64,000 nucleotides of DNA from Carnegiea gigantea (GCA_029747015.1 JAKOGI010000334.1:82001-146000); one strand, 5' to 3'; counted from the first letter of the stretch, positions 1 to 12,510 are shown. The notes: generated by a model from the sequence alone, not told the origin. A program made the numbers and translations.

Positions 1-75
1 ATCAACCCACGCGTGCGCCGCGCCGCGCCCGGACGGGACGGGCGGGCGGCGGCGGCGCGCGCGCGTGTGATTTCC
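1..75. other. GC-rich block at window start
   Basis: About 75 bases made almost wholly of G and C with many CpG steps, ending in an alternating CG/TG run near 55-68. The sequence after about base 100 is AT-rich and reads as decayed LINE on the minus strand. The block does not continue the LINE reading. It could be a CpG-rich insertion, a foreign join, or the edge of another repeat outside the window; I cannot tell which. Confidence 0.6.
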
Positions 76-1395
76 CAGTGGCCCCCTCATACCCTTAAAA
101 CATGCCTTGATCTTATTCAACTGGGACAAGGAGGAGTAGGAGTACAAGAACCCTTTTCTCCTTCTTTCCAAGTTCTATGTGGGACAAAAAGAAATAGAGA
201 AGGAAAAGTAGCTTGTTGCCATTACTTCCAACAATTATCTCCTAAAACATTCCGTTGGACTTTGCTACTTTGTCTCCAATATGTAGCAAGATCCTGAATA
301 GCGCGAAGAAGCTGCTTGGCTGAAGTACAATATTTAGAAATAGCAATGGAATTGGGACTGTCTCGAATAAGCTCATTTAAGTTAACCTCAACCTTGCCGC
401 ATACTTTCTCCAAGTCTCTATACGCTCAAGCTTTTGTCCCAACCACCACTCCCTGCAAAATCTCTTACTATGTTTTATGTTTTTGAATTAATTGAAAGAT
501 AAGGGAGTCATCTAATGAAGTTTGCCAGGCTATTTGAACACCTTCTTTCACTTAGCTTCGGAGTAGGGACGAAGCTTCCAATCTATAAGGCTTGCCCTTT
601 GACGAGGTATGTTCTTGACTAATTAGCATAATAGGTCCACGGTTCGAGCAAATAATAGGGAAGTAACAAATGAGTCGTCATATAAATTCTTCCATTCTAT
701 AGTACAATAAGTACGATCTAGTCCTTCAAATATTAAATTCTCATGAAATTGATTGTCACGCCACGTAAATTGTGATCCCCAAATGGTAAATCAAGTAACC
801 TCAAATTCATTTTCCATTGCACAAAATCCTCCCATCCCCATATTTTCCCACTTTCACCAAGTTTATCGGCATAATATTCAATTTAATTAAAGTCACCCAT
901 TAATGAGGTTGGTGGATTAAGCTCATGCAAGTAGGATAAGATCGCCTCCCCAATCAGTGGCGAAGTCAGAAATTTCGAATAGGGGTGTCGGAAGAGAGAG
1001 TTGAGGACTCGAATTGTCAAACAAACAGAGGAAGAGTATCGGAGGCTTAAAAAAAAAATGAAAAAAATCAAATGGAAAAAGGGATGGATAAAGGACTCAA
1101 ACCCGCGACCTCAGAGACAAGCCAACTCACAAACCAAGCGCCTGGACCATTGAAGCAAGGGAGGTTTCATGTATCTTTTCAACACATTTGATATATATAG
1201 TCAACTTCCTTTTTTTTTTTTAATTCTCAGATGTATATTAATTTTTTTTTTTGAGAGGGGTGTCGGCTGACCCCACTGACCCCACGCTGGCTACGCCACT
1301 GTCCCCAATAATGAGTTGATCTCGAGCATTAGGTGCACCATGTACAACATACAAACCATATTTTATTGTGGGTGTGCTGGCTAGTTGTAGAAATT
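76..1395 (-). mobile_element. Decayed L1-type LINE, endonuclease to pre-RT linker
   Basis: Minus-strand translation in changing frames gives the plant L1 ORF2 order. The endonuclease catalytic GDFN motif is near 885-897, followed by the late endonuclease block (LRLLDLPFG near 810, then a diverged G-x-x-FTW-type stretch). The linker before RT follows: WRQ-SKVQ near 240-260 and IKACFKG near 100-115. Several stops and frameshifts show it is long dead. A hAT-type MITE (955-1301) interrupts the endonuclease; the reading resumes on its far side around 1302-1345 with the expected protein text. The RT and 3' end are missing, lost where the GC-rich block at 1-75 begins or lying outside the window. Family assignment is by motif reading only. 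Confidence 0.8.
955..1301. mobile_element. hAT-type MITE, 347 bp, with 8-bp TSD
   Basis: Terminal inverted repeats start CAGTGGCG at 955 and end CGCCACTG at 1301; the inner TIR is imperfect. A perfect 8-bp target-site duplication TCCCCAAT flanks it (947-954 and 1302-1309). Eight-base duplications with CAG...CTG ends are typical of the hAT superfamily. The interior has no coding capacity and holds several A or T runs. It sits inside the LINE endonuclease remnant, so it is younger than the LINE. Confidence 0.9.
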
Positions 1396-1990
1396 ATGTA
1401 TGGTCAAGAGAAGCACAAATCCTTTTCCCATTTCTTTTCCTTCTGTTGCTTCTCCTCCCAAGTTTTGCTAAGGCCGCCTTTTTATTGTAATATAAATATA
1501 TAATCAACGTTATAATGAACGTATGTTTTTTCGAGCCAATAGTACACTGGGGGGAGGGGGACTTGGTCATGGGATCTAATGTTTCTAGGGTCCCACTTTC
1601 AACAGCTAAGCTAATACTTTCGTGGCAATGGGTTAAGTATTCGTAGTTGTGTTCCCCATTACTGTGATTGATTGCATGGCTGTTTTGCAATTAAAAAACA
1701 ACCATACAATTATGTTTATCACAAGATATATTATTATTATTGCGTTATATTACCATTATATTATATTACTATTACATTTCATCTGACCAAACACCACATA
1801 TATACTTTTCAAATAGAGGACATGATGTGAACAACCTCTCAACAATTAATCATAGAAAGATTGCATACATCTGAGATGACCTCTCGCTAGGTTCTCCCCA
1901 CCTTCCCCCCCCCCCCCCCCCAAAAAAACAAAGATGGATAAAGAAGACACGCTGCCCTAAATCATATTTCGAGATGTTCGTTTGGTTTTT
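1396..1990. other. Non-coding stretch with poly-C/poly-A tract
   Basis: No coding or repeat signature recognised. It contains an AT-rich patch around 1480-1510 and 1720-1790, and a run of 17 C (1905-1921) followed by seven A. This lies downstream of the 3' end of the hydrolase gene; part of the interval could include its 3' UTR. Confidence 0.5.
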
Positions 1991-2314
1991 GAGGCATACT
2001 GTTTAGAATCGAAAGACCCGAGTGGTGGCTTTTTCTGTTAGGACAGACATGCTGGTTCCCGTTACACCTTCATCATTCTTTCCTTCCCTTTTGTTGCACT
2101 TGTGAGACATACAAAGGAAAAACAGAGGAAACAGTGCATATCAACTGCACATATGGTTCACCAGTCATTATCAACAAATGGTAACTTTCATTTCATTATT
2201 CTGCCAAATACTTCGATACAAAGCTGCTTTTCTGTCCAACGACTACATGCCACATTACTTTCAATCTCAGGAAGTAGTAGCACACTCCATGATATGAATG
2301 ACAGCTTCAAGCGG

Positions 2315-5300
2315 TCACTTTTCCATCAATTGCACGTAAGCTGAATTCTCATACATTCCGTCCCATCTGCAGGATGATACCAACATTCATCAGTTACCTT
2401 TGAAACTCGTAGAAAAAACAATTTCTGGTGAAATCTCATACTATGGGGAGCAAGCAAAGCGTGAAGGAACGAAATGCAGCCAACACTAACCTGCATTCTT
2501 CCTTCTCTGGAATCTGAAGCTCCAGATGAGCTTCAAAAGGCTTAAATACCAAGTCCAAGTCCTCATTGTTCACTTTGTTCAGGCTCGGCGGGTCCCACTG
2601 CAAAATAAAACGTTCATTATCTCTCAGTAAAATACAAAGATAAAATATGCTACCGAAGGCCAGTTTTTTTGGGGGGGTTTTTTTGGTTTTTTTTTTGGGG
2701 GGGGTTTTGTAACTTTTATTATCTGCTTGGCCATTTTACTGCTTGTCTTATTCGATTCTTTAATCATCTTTCACTTTAGTTATACGGAGCATGGGGTTCA
2801 TGCATCAGTCATTTCAACCAAGCAGAAAAGAAAACAAAGGAATGTATGTGTGAAAAGAGTATACCTTCGGGGTGTTATCCTTGTCAATTGTAAGAGCTCT
2901 AATGCCCTGTCAGAGGGTATAGCATATAAATATTTTGCCACAAGGGTAGAAGATGTCCCAATAAATATTATTCATTTGAGAATTACCTCATAAACATCAC
3001 CAGATATAGTGCTTCGTAGAATGTTCATTGTTAACCTAAACTCTGTTTTGAGGCATTCAGCCAATGTTTTATTCCTTGCTTCCCGTACCTGAAAAGATTA
3101 ATGGACCTAGTGAGATATTGGAGACAAAATATTCTTCGAATGATGAAGATAGCAACGTAGGTACTGCGAGACAGATCTAAAACAACATTAACTGTTGGAA
3201 GTGGAGTCGTCAGGCTCCTGCAACCGATAAATGCCCAAACCTGTTCTCTTATGAGACTGAGAGACATTACCATGTATTTATTTCATTTAACTGTTATCTA
3301 AAATGAGGTCACTTTGTTGCTTGCAACTTAGGAGGCATCTATGTTTTGGATGGTAGTAAAGGTCATACCTAGCATCTCCTTATGTTGCCTTTGGTTGGTT
3401 TGCAATAGAGCAGGTAAAAGGTCCCTTGGGTTGGGTTTATTTCATATTGGGTTCCCACAGGCTGATCAAATATTTGCATTTGCGTGAGGACATTCCGGTT
3501 CCTGAATGCTTGCATTTTGACCAATAAGCTTCTCAAGAAAACACAATCAATACTGGTCAGGTTCACATAGGTAGGAACGAGGTTCATTATTCTGAGGTGG
3601 GCCATGGGCCACACCGGGACTAGCTCTGCACTGTTATAGTCGTGCAATACCATAAAAGATGGTTTTGCTAAGACTACTTACATATTAGTGAAGCAGGAAA
3701 ATACCTGCAACTGTTACAGTGATGGAGCATGTATTAAGGCAGGCAAAATTGAAAGATGGAGAGATAAGTACCGATCTCAAGGTGATCTTTAATCCTGTGG
3801 GAGATGATCTTTTCAATCCCTTAAGAACTGGGCTGATCCAGGCATTTCCTCCTTTAAGTGCTTCAGCTTCCTGAATTGTGTAGTTTTGTCATGAATGTTA
3901 TGTCTCATTTTTAGGGGAAAAAAACAAGCGGGAGAGTGGGGAGGGATTTATAAATAGGCTATCTGCTTAAAACTCACAAATGCTTGGATGATCTCTTCCA
4001 CTGAATCCTTGGAAAAGCATTCATCGATTATGGACTGCCTGAGTTGTCAAAAGTATTAGTATTTGCTTAAACTGTTTCAGAAGAATCCCTTAGTTGGAGA
4101 TGCGTACTTGTTCAGAATACTGTCTTCACCGATCTGCACCTCAGATGAAAACTCTTCAATTAATGACTTGACTGAATCCTTTCCCCCTTTATTTAAGCTC
4201 ACCAAGCGCTTCTCTAGCTCGTGCAATTTCTGGTTTGACAAGCATCATTGTTAGTCAAACTGATCATCTGTTCTATGAAAGAACACCCTATCATCTTTCT
4301 TATTCCTCCTTTCTTTATAGAAAACAAACGCTGGAGAAAATGCTTCATGCTATTCTGCCCAGTTTATGAAAGCACTCCAAAGATATGTTCTAGAATGTAG
4401 CATAGATATACCTCTGAAGGTACATAATGGGTTGCCAGTCCAGCTGCTACCAATTCTTTGCCATTTAATCTTGCTCCAGTTAAAGCGAAGAATTCACCTG
4501 AAATGACACAATTCAAGAAACAGGTTAGAGAAATATACATCCCAAAATTTAGTTTTCCATTCCATCTAGCAAGAAACGGCTCAAAATTTCATAACAAGAA
4601 GAAATGAGCTAAAGTATCTTTGCTTACCCAGATGACCAGGTAAACGGGAATGCAAGTACGAGAAGCCACAGTCAGTATGGAATCCGATACCGGCTTCAGG
4701 AGTGGCAAAAACCTGGGCAAAAATACTTGATTAGAAGAACAATACATACTTGTCCAAATTCAACGATATATGAACATGGGTACATGAAAGAATACTTCGT
4801 CTGAGATAAGATAGACACTCACAGTTTTCTCTGTCACAACAGAAAATTCCATTGGTACCATCAATGATGCACCTCCACCCATGGCAATCCCATTAACAAG
4901 GGCGACCTGATAAGCAATTGCATTTGGATTAGGGCATTGGCATTAAGCAAGTTCAGGCTTCAGAGGCACTTCAAATGACCAGTTACTAATTAAGCCTCTT
5001 AATCAGAATGACCATGGCATTACCAGAGTTTTCTTGTACGTGTGTATGTGATAGCAAAGCCAGTACATCCTGTAAACCACTTCAAGGCAGTAGTCCTCTG
5101 CAAACAGCACATCATAACATGAGAAACATTAGCAACAGCTACATCAAGGACCTCAGGTGCATATTAGAAGATAATACAAATTAGGGGGTGACGAAGCAAG
5201 TTTTTACTTTGTTTTTTGCCCTCATAGAACACCCGTAAATCCCCTCCTGCTGAAAATGCACGACCGGCTCCCTAAGCAAGACAAACAAACAGTCAAGCAC

Positions 5301-6464
5301 AGATAATGCTAAGCGTGGAATTTCACACCGGGAACAAAATCGTGGAAGGGGGGGGGTGGAGGCAATAATCTATGTTAGGATACTGGGAAGTCAGACCTTG
5401 TACAGAATTACACATCCCTTCAGCTAGTTCTTTAATATATTATTACATTAATTGCATTGCGTCTGGAGATATGTCCCTTCATCCACAATGGCAAAGAAAT
5501 TGGTCCTTGTCTTATACATATATGGTCTAGTCATAGAACAAAAATTCCTCTACAGCCATCACAAGTATCACCGTACAAGGGTATATGGGATCGTGGGACT
5601 TGTCACTTTGGTTACCTATTGACAGTTTATTTGACACACAATGCAATACTTCAGATTGCAAGAGAACAGTCCAAAAAAGTTGGGAGGGGCCAAGATTGAA
5701 CCTTGATGATTATAAGTTCTACGTTGTCATCCTTCTCCCAGTTTTCCAAGTATCGTGCTAATAATGACACCTGAATAGACGCACAAACTAATGTAAGTTG
5801 AACTCAATCCGAAAAAATCAAAGGAAAAAGACTAATGAAGGAGTTCTGCTGCGGCAGAAAGCCATAATCACCGTTTCTGGGGAAATCACATTGAGATGCC
5901 GAGGTCGGTTTAGTGTAATCAGTCTAACATGGTCTACTTGCTCTCCGAGTACAATCTGAAATTAATCACAAAAATTCCCAAGAGTAACTCATCAGTTATG
6001 CTGGAAACTTACACGGCGGGCATTTTTTTCATCGCCATAAAATCTTCCCCCAGCCTCGCCCCCGGCAAGAAAAAAACTTAACTTGTAATGGTTTTTTCGA
6101 AAACCCCAATGCAATTAAATTCAATAATACACTACAGTAACTGAACCTACCGTAGAAAATACAGTATAATTTGGCCACCGCCTAAGTCAAGACTTGACAT
6201 CACAAAAATCACCACAGTAAAACACCAAAAAATGTTTCTTCGAAATCATACAATACCCTGAGTTCATTTCCAGATTAAAACGATTCTAGGAAGGCCATCT
6301 TCTAACAGACGAATGATGATTACCAAAAAAAAACCAAATTAACATTCAAGTTCTTGTCAAGAAATTTGCATATCAAATCACATATACACCAAATGAATTT
6401 TAAGGACAGAAATCACAAATCATGGAGAGCTTACTGGTTCATTTGGGTCTGCTGCTTGTGCCAT
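2315..6464 (-). CDS. 3-hydroxyisobutyryl-CoA hydrolase-like protein (15 exons)
   Basis: Crotonase-superfamily thioesterase that in valine catabolism hydrolyses 3-hydroxyisobutyryl-CoA. Exons on the minus strand: 6464-6435, 5955-5872, 5770-5702, 5271-5208, 5097-5024, 4906-4823, 4712-4628, 4497-4412, 4229-4108, 4038-3978, 3870-3772, 3088-2987, 2906-2865, 2597-2491, 2366-2315. All 14 introns are GT-AG, phases match, and the sum is 1161 nt (386 aa plus stop). FSAGGD lies at residues 67-72 and the oxyanion-hole glycines GGGA at 117-120. PEAGIGF then TDCG supply Glu141 and Asp149, eight residues apart like the Glu/Asp pair of human HIBCH. Length and sequence best match Arabidopsis hydrolase-like protein 5 (At1g06550). 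The start is AAG-ATG-GC in a tiny first exon. The C-terminus (LMEK) is not a peroxisomal PTS1, unlike CHY1, and no transit peptide is evident, so location is uncertain. No disruption seen. Confidence 0.95.
2663..2709 (+). repeat. G-run/T-run low-complexity tract in intron
   Basis: Alternating runs of T and G, including G7 and G8 blocks, in the intron between the exons at 2597-2491 and 2906-2865 of the hydrolase gene. The gene is transcribed from the other strand, so the RNA carries C-runs while the non-template plus strand is G-rich. Confidence 0.8.
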
Positions 6465-7060
6465 CTTTGCTTATCTCCGACGATTATCAACAGACTGCAC
6501 AACAAAAATGATGATCAACCCAACATATACACCTAATGAATTTTAAGGACAGAGATCCCTTGCCCACATCAATTTGCATTAAAGTAAGGGGAAAACAAAG
6601 ATACCCAGATGCCCAAAAACGCCCATCGTGATTAGAGTGATAAATCAAAAGCAAAAGCAAAAGCATGGGAGACAATTGGGCAAAAAATTACCAGTAAATT
6701 GGAGAGAAAAGGAAGCAGTTGGCAATGGACTGTAGGTGATGGTGGTTTCAAAAGCATTCAGATTGTGAGGATTATAAAAATGGGCAGCTTCAATTTGCTT
6801 ATAAAGAGCAAGAAATCGATGTGAAATTTGGGTAGGTAAAGCTAACCGCTGCCTTTGTTTTATTGTGGAGAGAGAAAATGTGCAAGAGAGAGAGGGTGAC
6901 GCAGAGAGAGAGACAGAGAAAGCAAGAGAGAGAGGGACTGGTAGAGAGGAATGTGAAGACGAAAACCATGCAAAGCCAAGAAGACTCCATAGTATTAGTA
7001 CCTACCCTCATGGACCACTCGGTGACCCCAGCGGACCATCAACCCTTTCGACGTGACGTT
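6465..7060 (-). promoter_or_regulatory. 5' UTR and promoter side of the hydrolase gene, CT-rich
   Basis: Upstream of the start codon at 6464. The plus strand from about 6867 to 6945 is an interrupted GA repeat, so the gene's sense strand reads as a CT-rich pyrimidine tract, common around plant transcription starts and 5' UTRs. Short ORFs over the repeat are low-complexity artefacts. I could not fix a TATA box or start site with confidence. Confidence 0.5.
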
Positions 7061-8020
7061 GACAGCTAGACTTGAGTTTTTTCTTTCGGCCTTTCATAAG
7101 TAGAGTATTCAACTTCTAGAAAAGGTAACGAAGTCATATACAGTTTCTGAATTCTACGATTTCTAGAAAAAAAAAAAACGGTGGCCAAATCGTGTTTTAA
7201 CTTTTGAATGAACGAATGGTCGTTGACAATTGCACGTGACGTCTTGCTGTGTTGATTGTAGGACTTGTAGTGCACCTCCCATTCCGTTTATTAGATTTGG
7301 CTTCATCTTGTGTTAAGTTTGGATCCTTTTTTTTTTTTAAATTTATAAATATGACACTACTTTCACCCCCCCCCAAAATCTAAACCTATTACTAGTTTAG
7401 CCAGAAGAAGTTAAACAACTTTATAAAATTTTTGATAAAGAACATATATTACCATATGCAGTGTTCATGAAGAAAAAAGACAGTAACCATGAAACCATCC
7501 AAATCCAAATTCAAATTCAATATTTCAAAAATCTCGCCACTAGGTGAGGTGTGGGAGTCTGATGTAACAGTATTACCTCTGAATGAAAAAATTACAATCT
7601 GATTGGTTCTGATTGATCATAGATTTAAAAACCGAAGACTACCTATTGCTCTACAGAAACGGAGTATGGAAAATTAAGAGAGGCATTTTGCCATGCATAG
7701 ATTAATACATAAAATCAAACATCGTGGTTATAAAGAACCAGTATGGATCTGTGATTTATATAGTACATAATAAACTACACAAGTTGAAGATATATTATAA
7801 AACAAAAACTACTACATACATAATTAATATTATGATTATATTATAATTTGAAAAATATGACATGGTAAGGCGTTACTTTGATTGTCTAACATTAGCAGGT
7901 GAACATGATTAGTTTATTGGTGATACATCATTATGTTTTTGGAATACGACGCACCCAATTACACTCTCTCTCACAACCTCATATTCAAAGATATGTTTAT
8001 CTCTTAGATTCTTAAGGGCC
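7061..8020. other. Intergenic, AT-rich, nothing recognised
   Basis: No coding, RNA-gene or element signature identified. Contains homopolymer tracts (A12 near 7167, T11 near 7328, C9 near 7366) and AT-rich sequence. May hold distal promoter sequence of the hydrolase gene. Confidence 0.4.
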
Positions 8021-8023
8021 TGA

Positions 8024-8243
8024 ATTTTTCAACATATCATAAATATTTATCATCAGCATTCAACACTGATAAGCACTAATAAGCACCAATTAGTACTCAT
8101 TAACACTGTCAGCACTTGATCATAATTTCTACGCACAATTTCAGTCCTGATTAGCACTAATTAACACTCATAAGTACTCATCAATATTTATAGCACTCAT
8201 CAGCACTGGTCAATAATAACTTACTTATGATAAGTTGAAAAGA
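8024..8243. mobile_element. Candidate MITE with internal short-repeat cadence
   Basis: Left end reads TTTTTCAACATATCATAA (about 8024-8042); the right end (8222-8239) is its near inverse complement, TTATGATAAGTTGAAAAG. Between them a loose, roughly 12-20 base cadence of AGCACT/AACACT/AGTACT words repeats about ten times. Total about 220 bp, no coding capacity, no clear target-site duplication found. Alternative: chance inverted repeats around a simple-sequence array. Confidence 0.45.
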
Positions 8244-8467
8244 ACATACTTCAAGTATCGCAATGTATGATTAAGTAAAAATTGAATAATTTTAACATTA
8301 TCTTGTACTATACAGATACCTCTTTCTTTTGTAATCTGCATTTAGAATAAAAAAATTCATAAACAATAAAATTGTCGTGGAAATTTAGAGGGAAAAAAAT
8401 GCAGGCTATAACATTGAAGCAAACTTACTCACATAAAATAGTAATATTCATCTATTAGCAGGGGAAA

Positions 8468-10740
8468 CTTTTTTATTTTTGTTTTTTTTTAACTTTTCTT
8501 TGACAATCAAAGTGGTTTAGTTGATTCAATCAAGAGAATTCATCATCGTCGTCTGCATTTTCCATCAAATAGTCATAAAGTCAGGGGGTATAAAGTTATG
8601 ACAAGACATTCTCACAACTTACGGCTCATTTTGCCAGCCTATGTGCAACACCATTCCCATTTCTTGTAACCAAGTACCATTTTCAAGTCTTCCACTGCTC
8701 CAATTGATAAGAACATCCATAAGAATTGTAGCATCCAACCCATTGCGCACTCGCTTTCCTTAATGGCCTTTATTAGCCCCTATGAATCACCATCCAACAC
8801 CACAACCTCCATGTTCCTCTCCTCCACCATCTTGAGAGCAAAGGCCGCAACTTGAAGTTCAGCCAAAGTAGCAGGCCGAAGCAAACACACCTTTAACCGA
8901 ACACCTTACCTCTATCTAGGTCCAATATGGCGCCAAAGTTCACCTTCACACACCTAACAACCCCTTTCCATGTATCCTCAATTTTTGCACCATATACAGG
9001 GAAGGATCCCTCAACCATAAGAATTCCAAAAATGTCTTCGCCACTTGATAAGCCACCATAGTAACATTAGTACCACACCTAGTAAAAATAAAGTCATTTC
9101 TAGCGCACCAGTTGGTCCACATCCAATAAGCACAAAGACTACCACATCTTCTCCTTCTAAAAAAAGCACATTAAGGAACCATTCCCAACCACAATACCCC
9201 TGAATATGCTACATATCTTTGATCCCAATGTCCTCTACGCCACTCTCATCTAGCCACACCCCAAAAAAAATACATGAAATCAATTTTCCTCCTGAGTCCT
9301 ACATATTTTATAATAAGGTTCCATAGCACAACACCATAATGCATGATTGAACTTTGTGGGTAAGATGTTATGGACAAAATGCTAAACAAAATTTTCAATG
9401 CAATGGTGTATTGTAACCTCCAAATACGTTTCTAGAAGTTCATCTGTTGCTATGAAGAGGATGCCACTAACCTAACAAAACTCCTAGTAATAGAAGCAGT
9501 CATACTTGACTGCATAGCCACCTGAAGAATTAAAGACTCATCTCACCTTGTCACTGGCAAACTTCGGTTTATACGAATAGACAATTTACCTCATGACACT
9601 TTCATCACATATCTCTTGAATTAAATATACATTTTAGCTTGTCTTATCCAAATTTATCAAATCTTTAAGAACTCAAAATTTTCATTCTTTCTAGAGATGG
9701 AGATTGTATCTAAAAAGGCCCCTCAAGGAGCCACCTATCCCCCTAAACTTGAGCTAGAGCTCCATCACCTATAACCCAACCAAACCTATTTTTTAATAAA
9801 TCATGATCCACCAAAAAACTTTATCACTTAAAGGTTGGAGAAAAATTCAACTGTGGTGCTCATTATGCCTCGTCTTAGAAAATAGTGTACTTGGAGAATT
9901 TCAACAGAAAGAGAATTCAAATTATCAATGATGCATTACACTTTACGGTCCAATAAACCATCATTGAAGGTCATACTGTGCCAGAAACCGAGCCCCCCTC
10001 GATATTTGGAATTATAAAGCTTATCCCATTTCATTAATTAAATTCCTCTCTAGTCCACTTAATCACTTTATCAAAATCTAACCATCAAACCCCACATCCA
10101 CACCCAAAAAAAAAAGAAAAAAATGGAAATTTGAACATGCTTATCAAGTAAGAGGGCATTGCCCAGATCCCATCCTTTAGAAGCTGGAACATAAGCTTCT
10201 TCGAGCTGTCAAGACAAATAGGTAGCCCAAAGATTTCATTTGATTCACGATCTCCTCTATGCCGAAGGCTGTTGTAATTAGTGTCCTAGTCCCCTATTTG
10301 ACATTCTAACTAAAGGCGAGTTCAGATTTATAAACATTTATTTGTTACCCAAACCACTCTCCAAATTTCTTAAGGACATTCTAGATATAATTAGCTTCCT
10401 TAACCATGGGTCCAAAGAAAAACATGCTATCATTGGCCAAAAAAAGATAGGAGATCAAAGGAGCTAACTTACTTATGTGAATTCATGTAGTTTTTTTCCT
10501 CCCTATTTGTTGTTTTCAACAGCGTTGAGAGCCCCTCAGACACAAATAAAAAAAAAAAAAAAAATGCAAGATCGAGTTTCCTTGGTGAAGTCCTTACTAG
10601 GTTGAATGAAACCAACAGTTTTCCTGTTCACGCAGAAGGAATTACAGTTTCACACACTTTATCACTAGCCTAATTCAAGCATCCAAGAACTCCATAGCCT
10701 TCATAACTATAATAGCCTGAGCCTAATCCATATTATTTAC
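8468..10740 (-). mobile_element. Decayed L1-type LINE, RT to RNase H
   Basis: Minus-strand text reads, from high to low coordinate: RT palm words near 10560-10640; a diverged F-A-D-D box near 10420-10445, now reading LAND; a post-RT block near 10120-10290 ending in a P-S-Y-x-I-S-M-F-K-F-P-like motif; the zf-RVT region; and an RNase H-like domain near 8750-8900 (ATLAELQVAAFALK, then VVVLDGDS). Many stops and shifts. On the plus strand T-rich runs at 8468-8500 mark the A-rich 3' tail of the minus-strand element. An A16 run near 10548 sits inside. It is a separate copy from the LINE at 76-1395, since that carries only the 5' part of ORF2. Confidence 0.8.
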
Positions 10741-12510
10741 TTTAGTTAATCTCAATTTAACAAAGTTGAGCACATATTTCAATTCGACGTTCAAAATAAT
10801 TATGTAATTGTAGGTCGAGATGACAAGGCAGCCTCAAAATAAGATCTGGTAATGCTTCACGCAGAATCATTCAATACCCATAAAAATCAAGTAGCATATC
10901 TATAAAAATGATTGAAAAGGTTATATTCCTCATGGAAAATATCAATTAGGAATACTATATATAATTTGCTTATCTATGCTACGTAAATAAAATAACATGA
11001 ATAAACAAAATAAAAATGAATACAAAAGTACATATTAATTAATATGGGAGAAATTTATAAGTTTTCTAAATAATTTATGAAATTACTAAACACAAAATTA
11101 GAGTTAAATGGCTGTAGACTTATGTGGGATTGTCTCATTTTGGGTAAAATGTAAACAAAAGGTCCAAGTTACAACCCAAAAATATGGAGGGTAGGGAGAG
11201 AGTAAGCTAAATTTAGGATGAAAAAAGGAAAAAAAATAAAAATGAACATAAAATATCTGGGGAAATATTTCAAGAAGCTAAACCCATTTTCATTTCTCCT
11301 TCTCCTTCCCATCTCATGCACACACCACTCCCTGTCTTTACCAAACGTGAGTCTCCCCCGTGTAGCCATCGACCACATGCATCCGTCGGGCCACCATTGG
11401 GCTATTGGCCACTAGAGCCAACCACTCATACCTCCATCCTCGCTCTATCTCCTTATTTAAAAACTTGAGTCGGAAGGTGAGCCTCATCACCCTCTTACTT
11501 GTTTCCACTCTTTTCACCTTTTAATTTGATTAGTAAGTGTTTTTTTTTTTTTCTAACTTAGGTAGATGCTAATGTGTGTGAATTCATAATTATTATAATG
11601 GTTTTGAGGATTGGAGTGGTCAGTTGCTCGTGGGTGTTCATGGGAGAGAGGATTTGGGTGTGGGTTGTTAGGGAGTATCTACATAAGTTGATTTTGTTGA
11701 AATTTAAAAGATTTTGTTGTGTGTTGAATGAAATTAAAGATGGATATGTATGTTTTGAATACTTGTCATTGAAGGGTTGGGGAGGATGAAGAAGAGCTTG
11801 AGGATTGGAAGATGCTAGGAAGGAGAAAAAAGGGCATCTAGAGGTGTTTTGAAATAAACTTACTTGGCATAAATTTTAGAATTAATTTGGGGGATTGAAT
11901 TATATTTTTGGTGAGTAAATTGAGTGGATTGGTGATTGAGAGCAATATTGAAACTAGGTTCCAAGCGAACAGCATGAGGGGTTATGATTAATGCAAATAA
12001 AAAAATTAAGTGTTAATATGCCAAAATAAAATATTAGCGGTTATCTAAAATTTTATGTTAAGTGAACACCCTCCTAATGTAATTCCGAGAATGCATGTCA
12101 CATTGAAAAAATTGGAACCAAAGCCAAAAGTTACCCTTTTGTTAATAGATTATTTGTTTATAAATATGACAATTGAAACAATATTAAAAATATCAAAAGT
12201 TGTACTAATAAATAGTAATGGTGAGAACAATAATAACACCAACGATAACAATGATAACAACAAAAATATGAGGTAGAGTAATAGCAATTATAGAAGAAGG
12301 GCATACTAAGAGGGACTTAATAACAAATAGGAAATAAGATTTAATTGTAAGCTTAATGAACTATTGGTGGAGTGTAGTAATCAAGAAAAATACCAAGTAA
12401 TTAACTCATGGATTATTTACCAAGATTATAATAGCAAAATTATTTAAACCTTACTGGTAACGAAAGATTAATTCAACACAAAGCAAGACCATTTTTCTCC
12501 TCCTCAGTCA
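10741..12510. other. AT-rich, mostly unassigned; possible start of old LTR
   Basis: No coding region recognised. A pyrimidine-rich then CCA-rich patch at 11280-11460 resembles in composition the patch at 16200-16370 of the Tekay-like LTR. The remnant LTR supported from 12568 may therefore begin here, but alignment by eye is weak. The stretch 12220-12270 is an AAC/GATAAC-rich simple repeat. Confidence 0.35.

Noticed and set aside
2727..3653. ORFs on both strands across the hydrolase gene
   Set aside because: Intron or antisense shadows; the exon chain with matching splice phases explains the coding signal.
6799..7069. Overlapping Arg/Glu-rich and Ser/Leu-rich ORFs
   Set aside because: All arise from the GA/CT repeat upstream of the hydrolase gene.
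11169..11415. Overlapping ORFs on both strands
   Set aside because: Composition-driven (pyrimidine-rich patch), no domain; more likely part of an old LTR.
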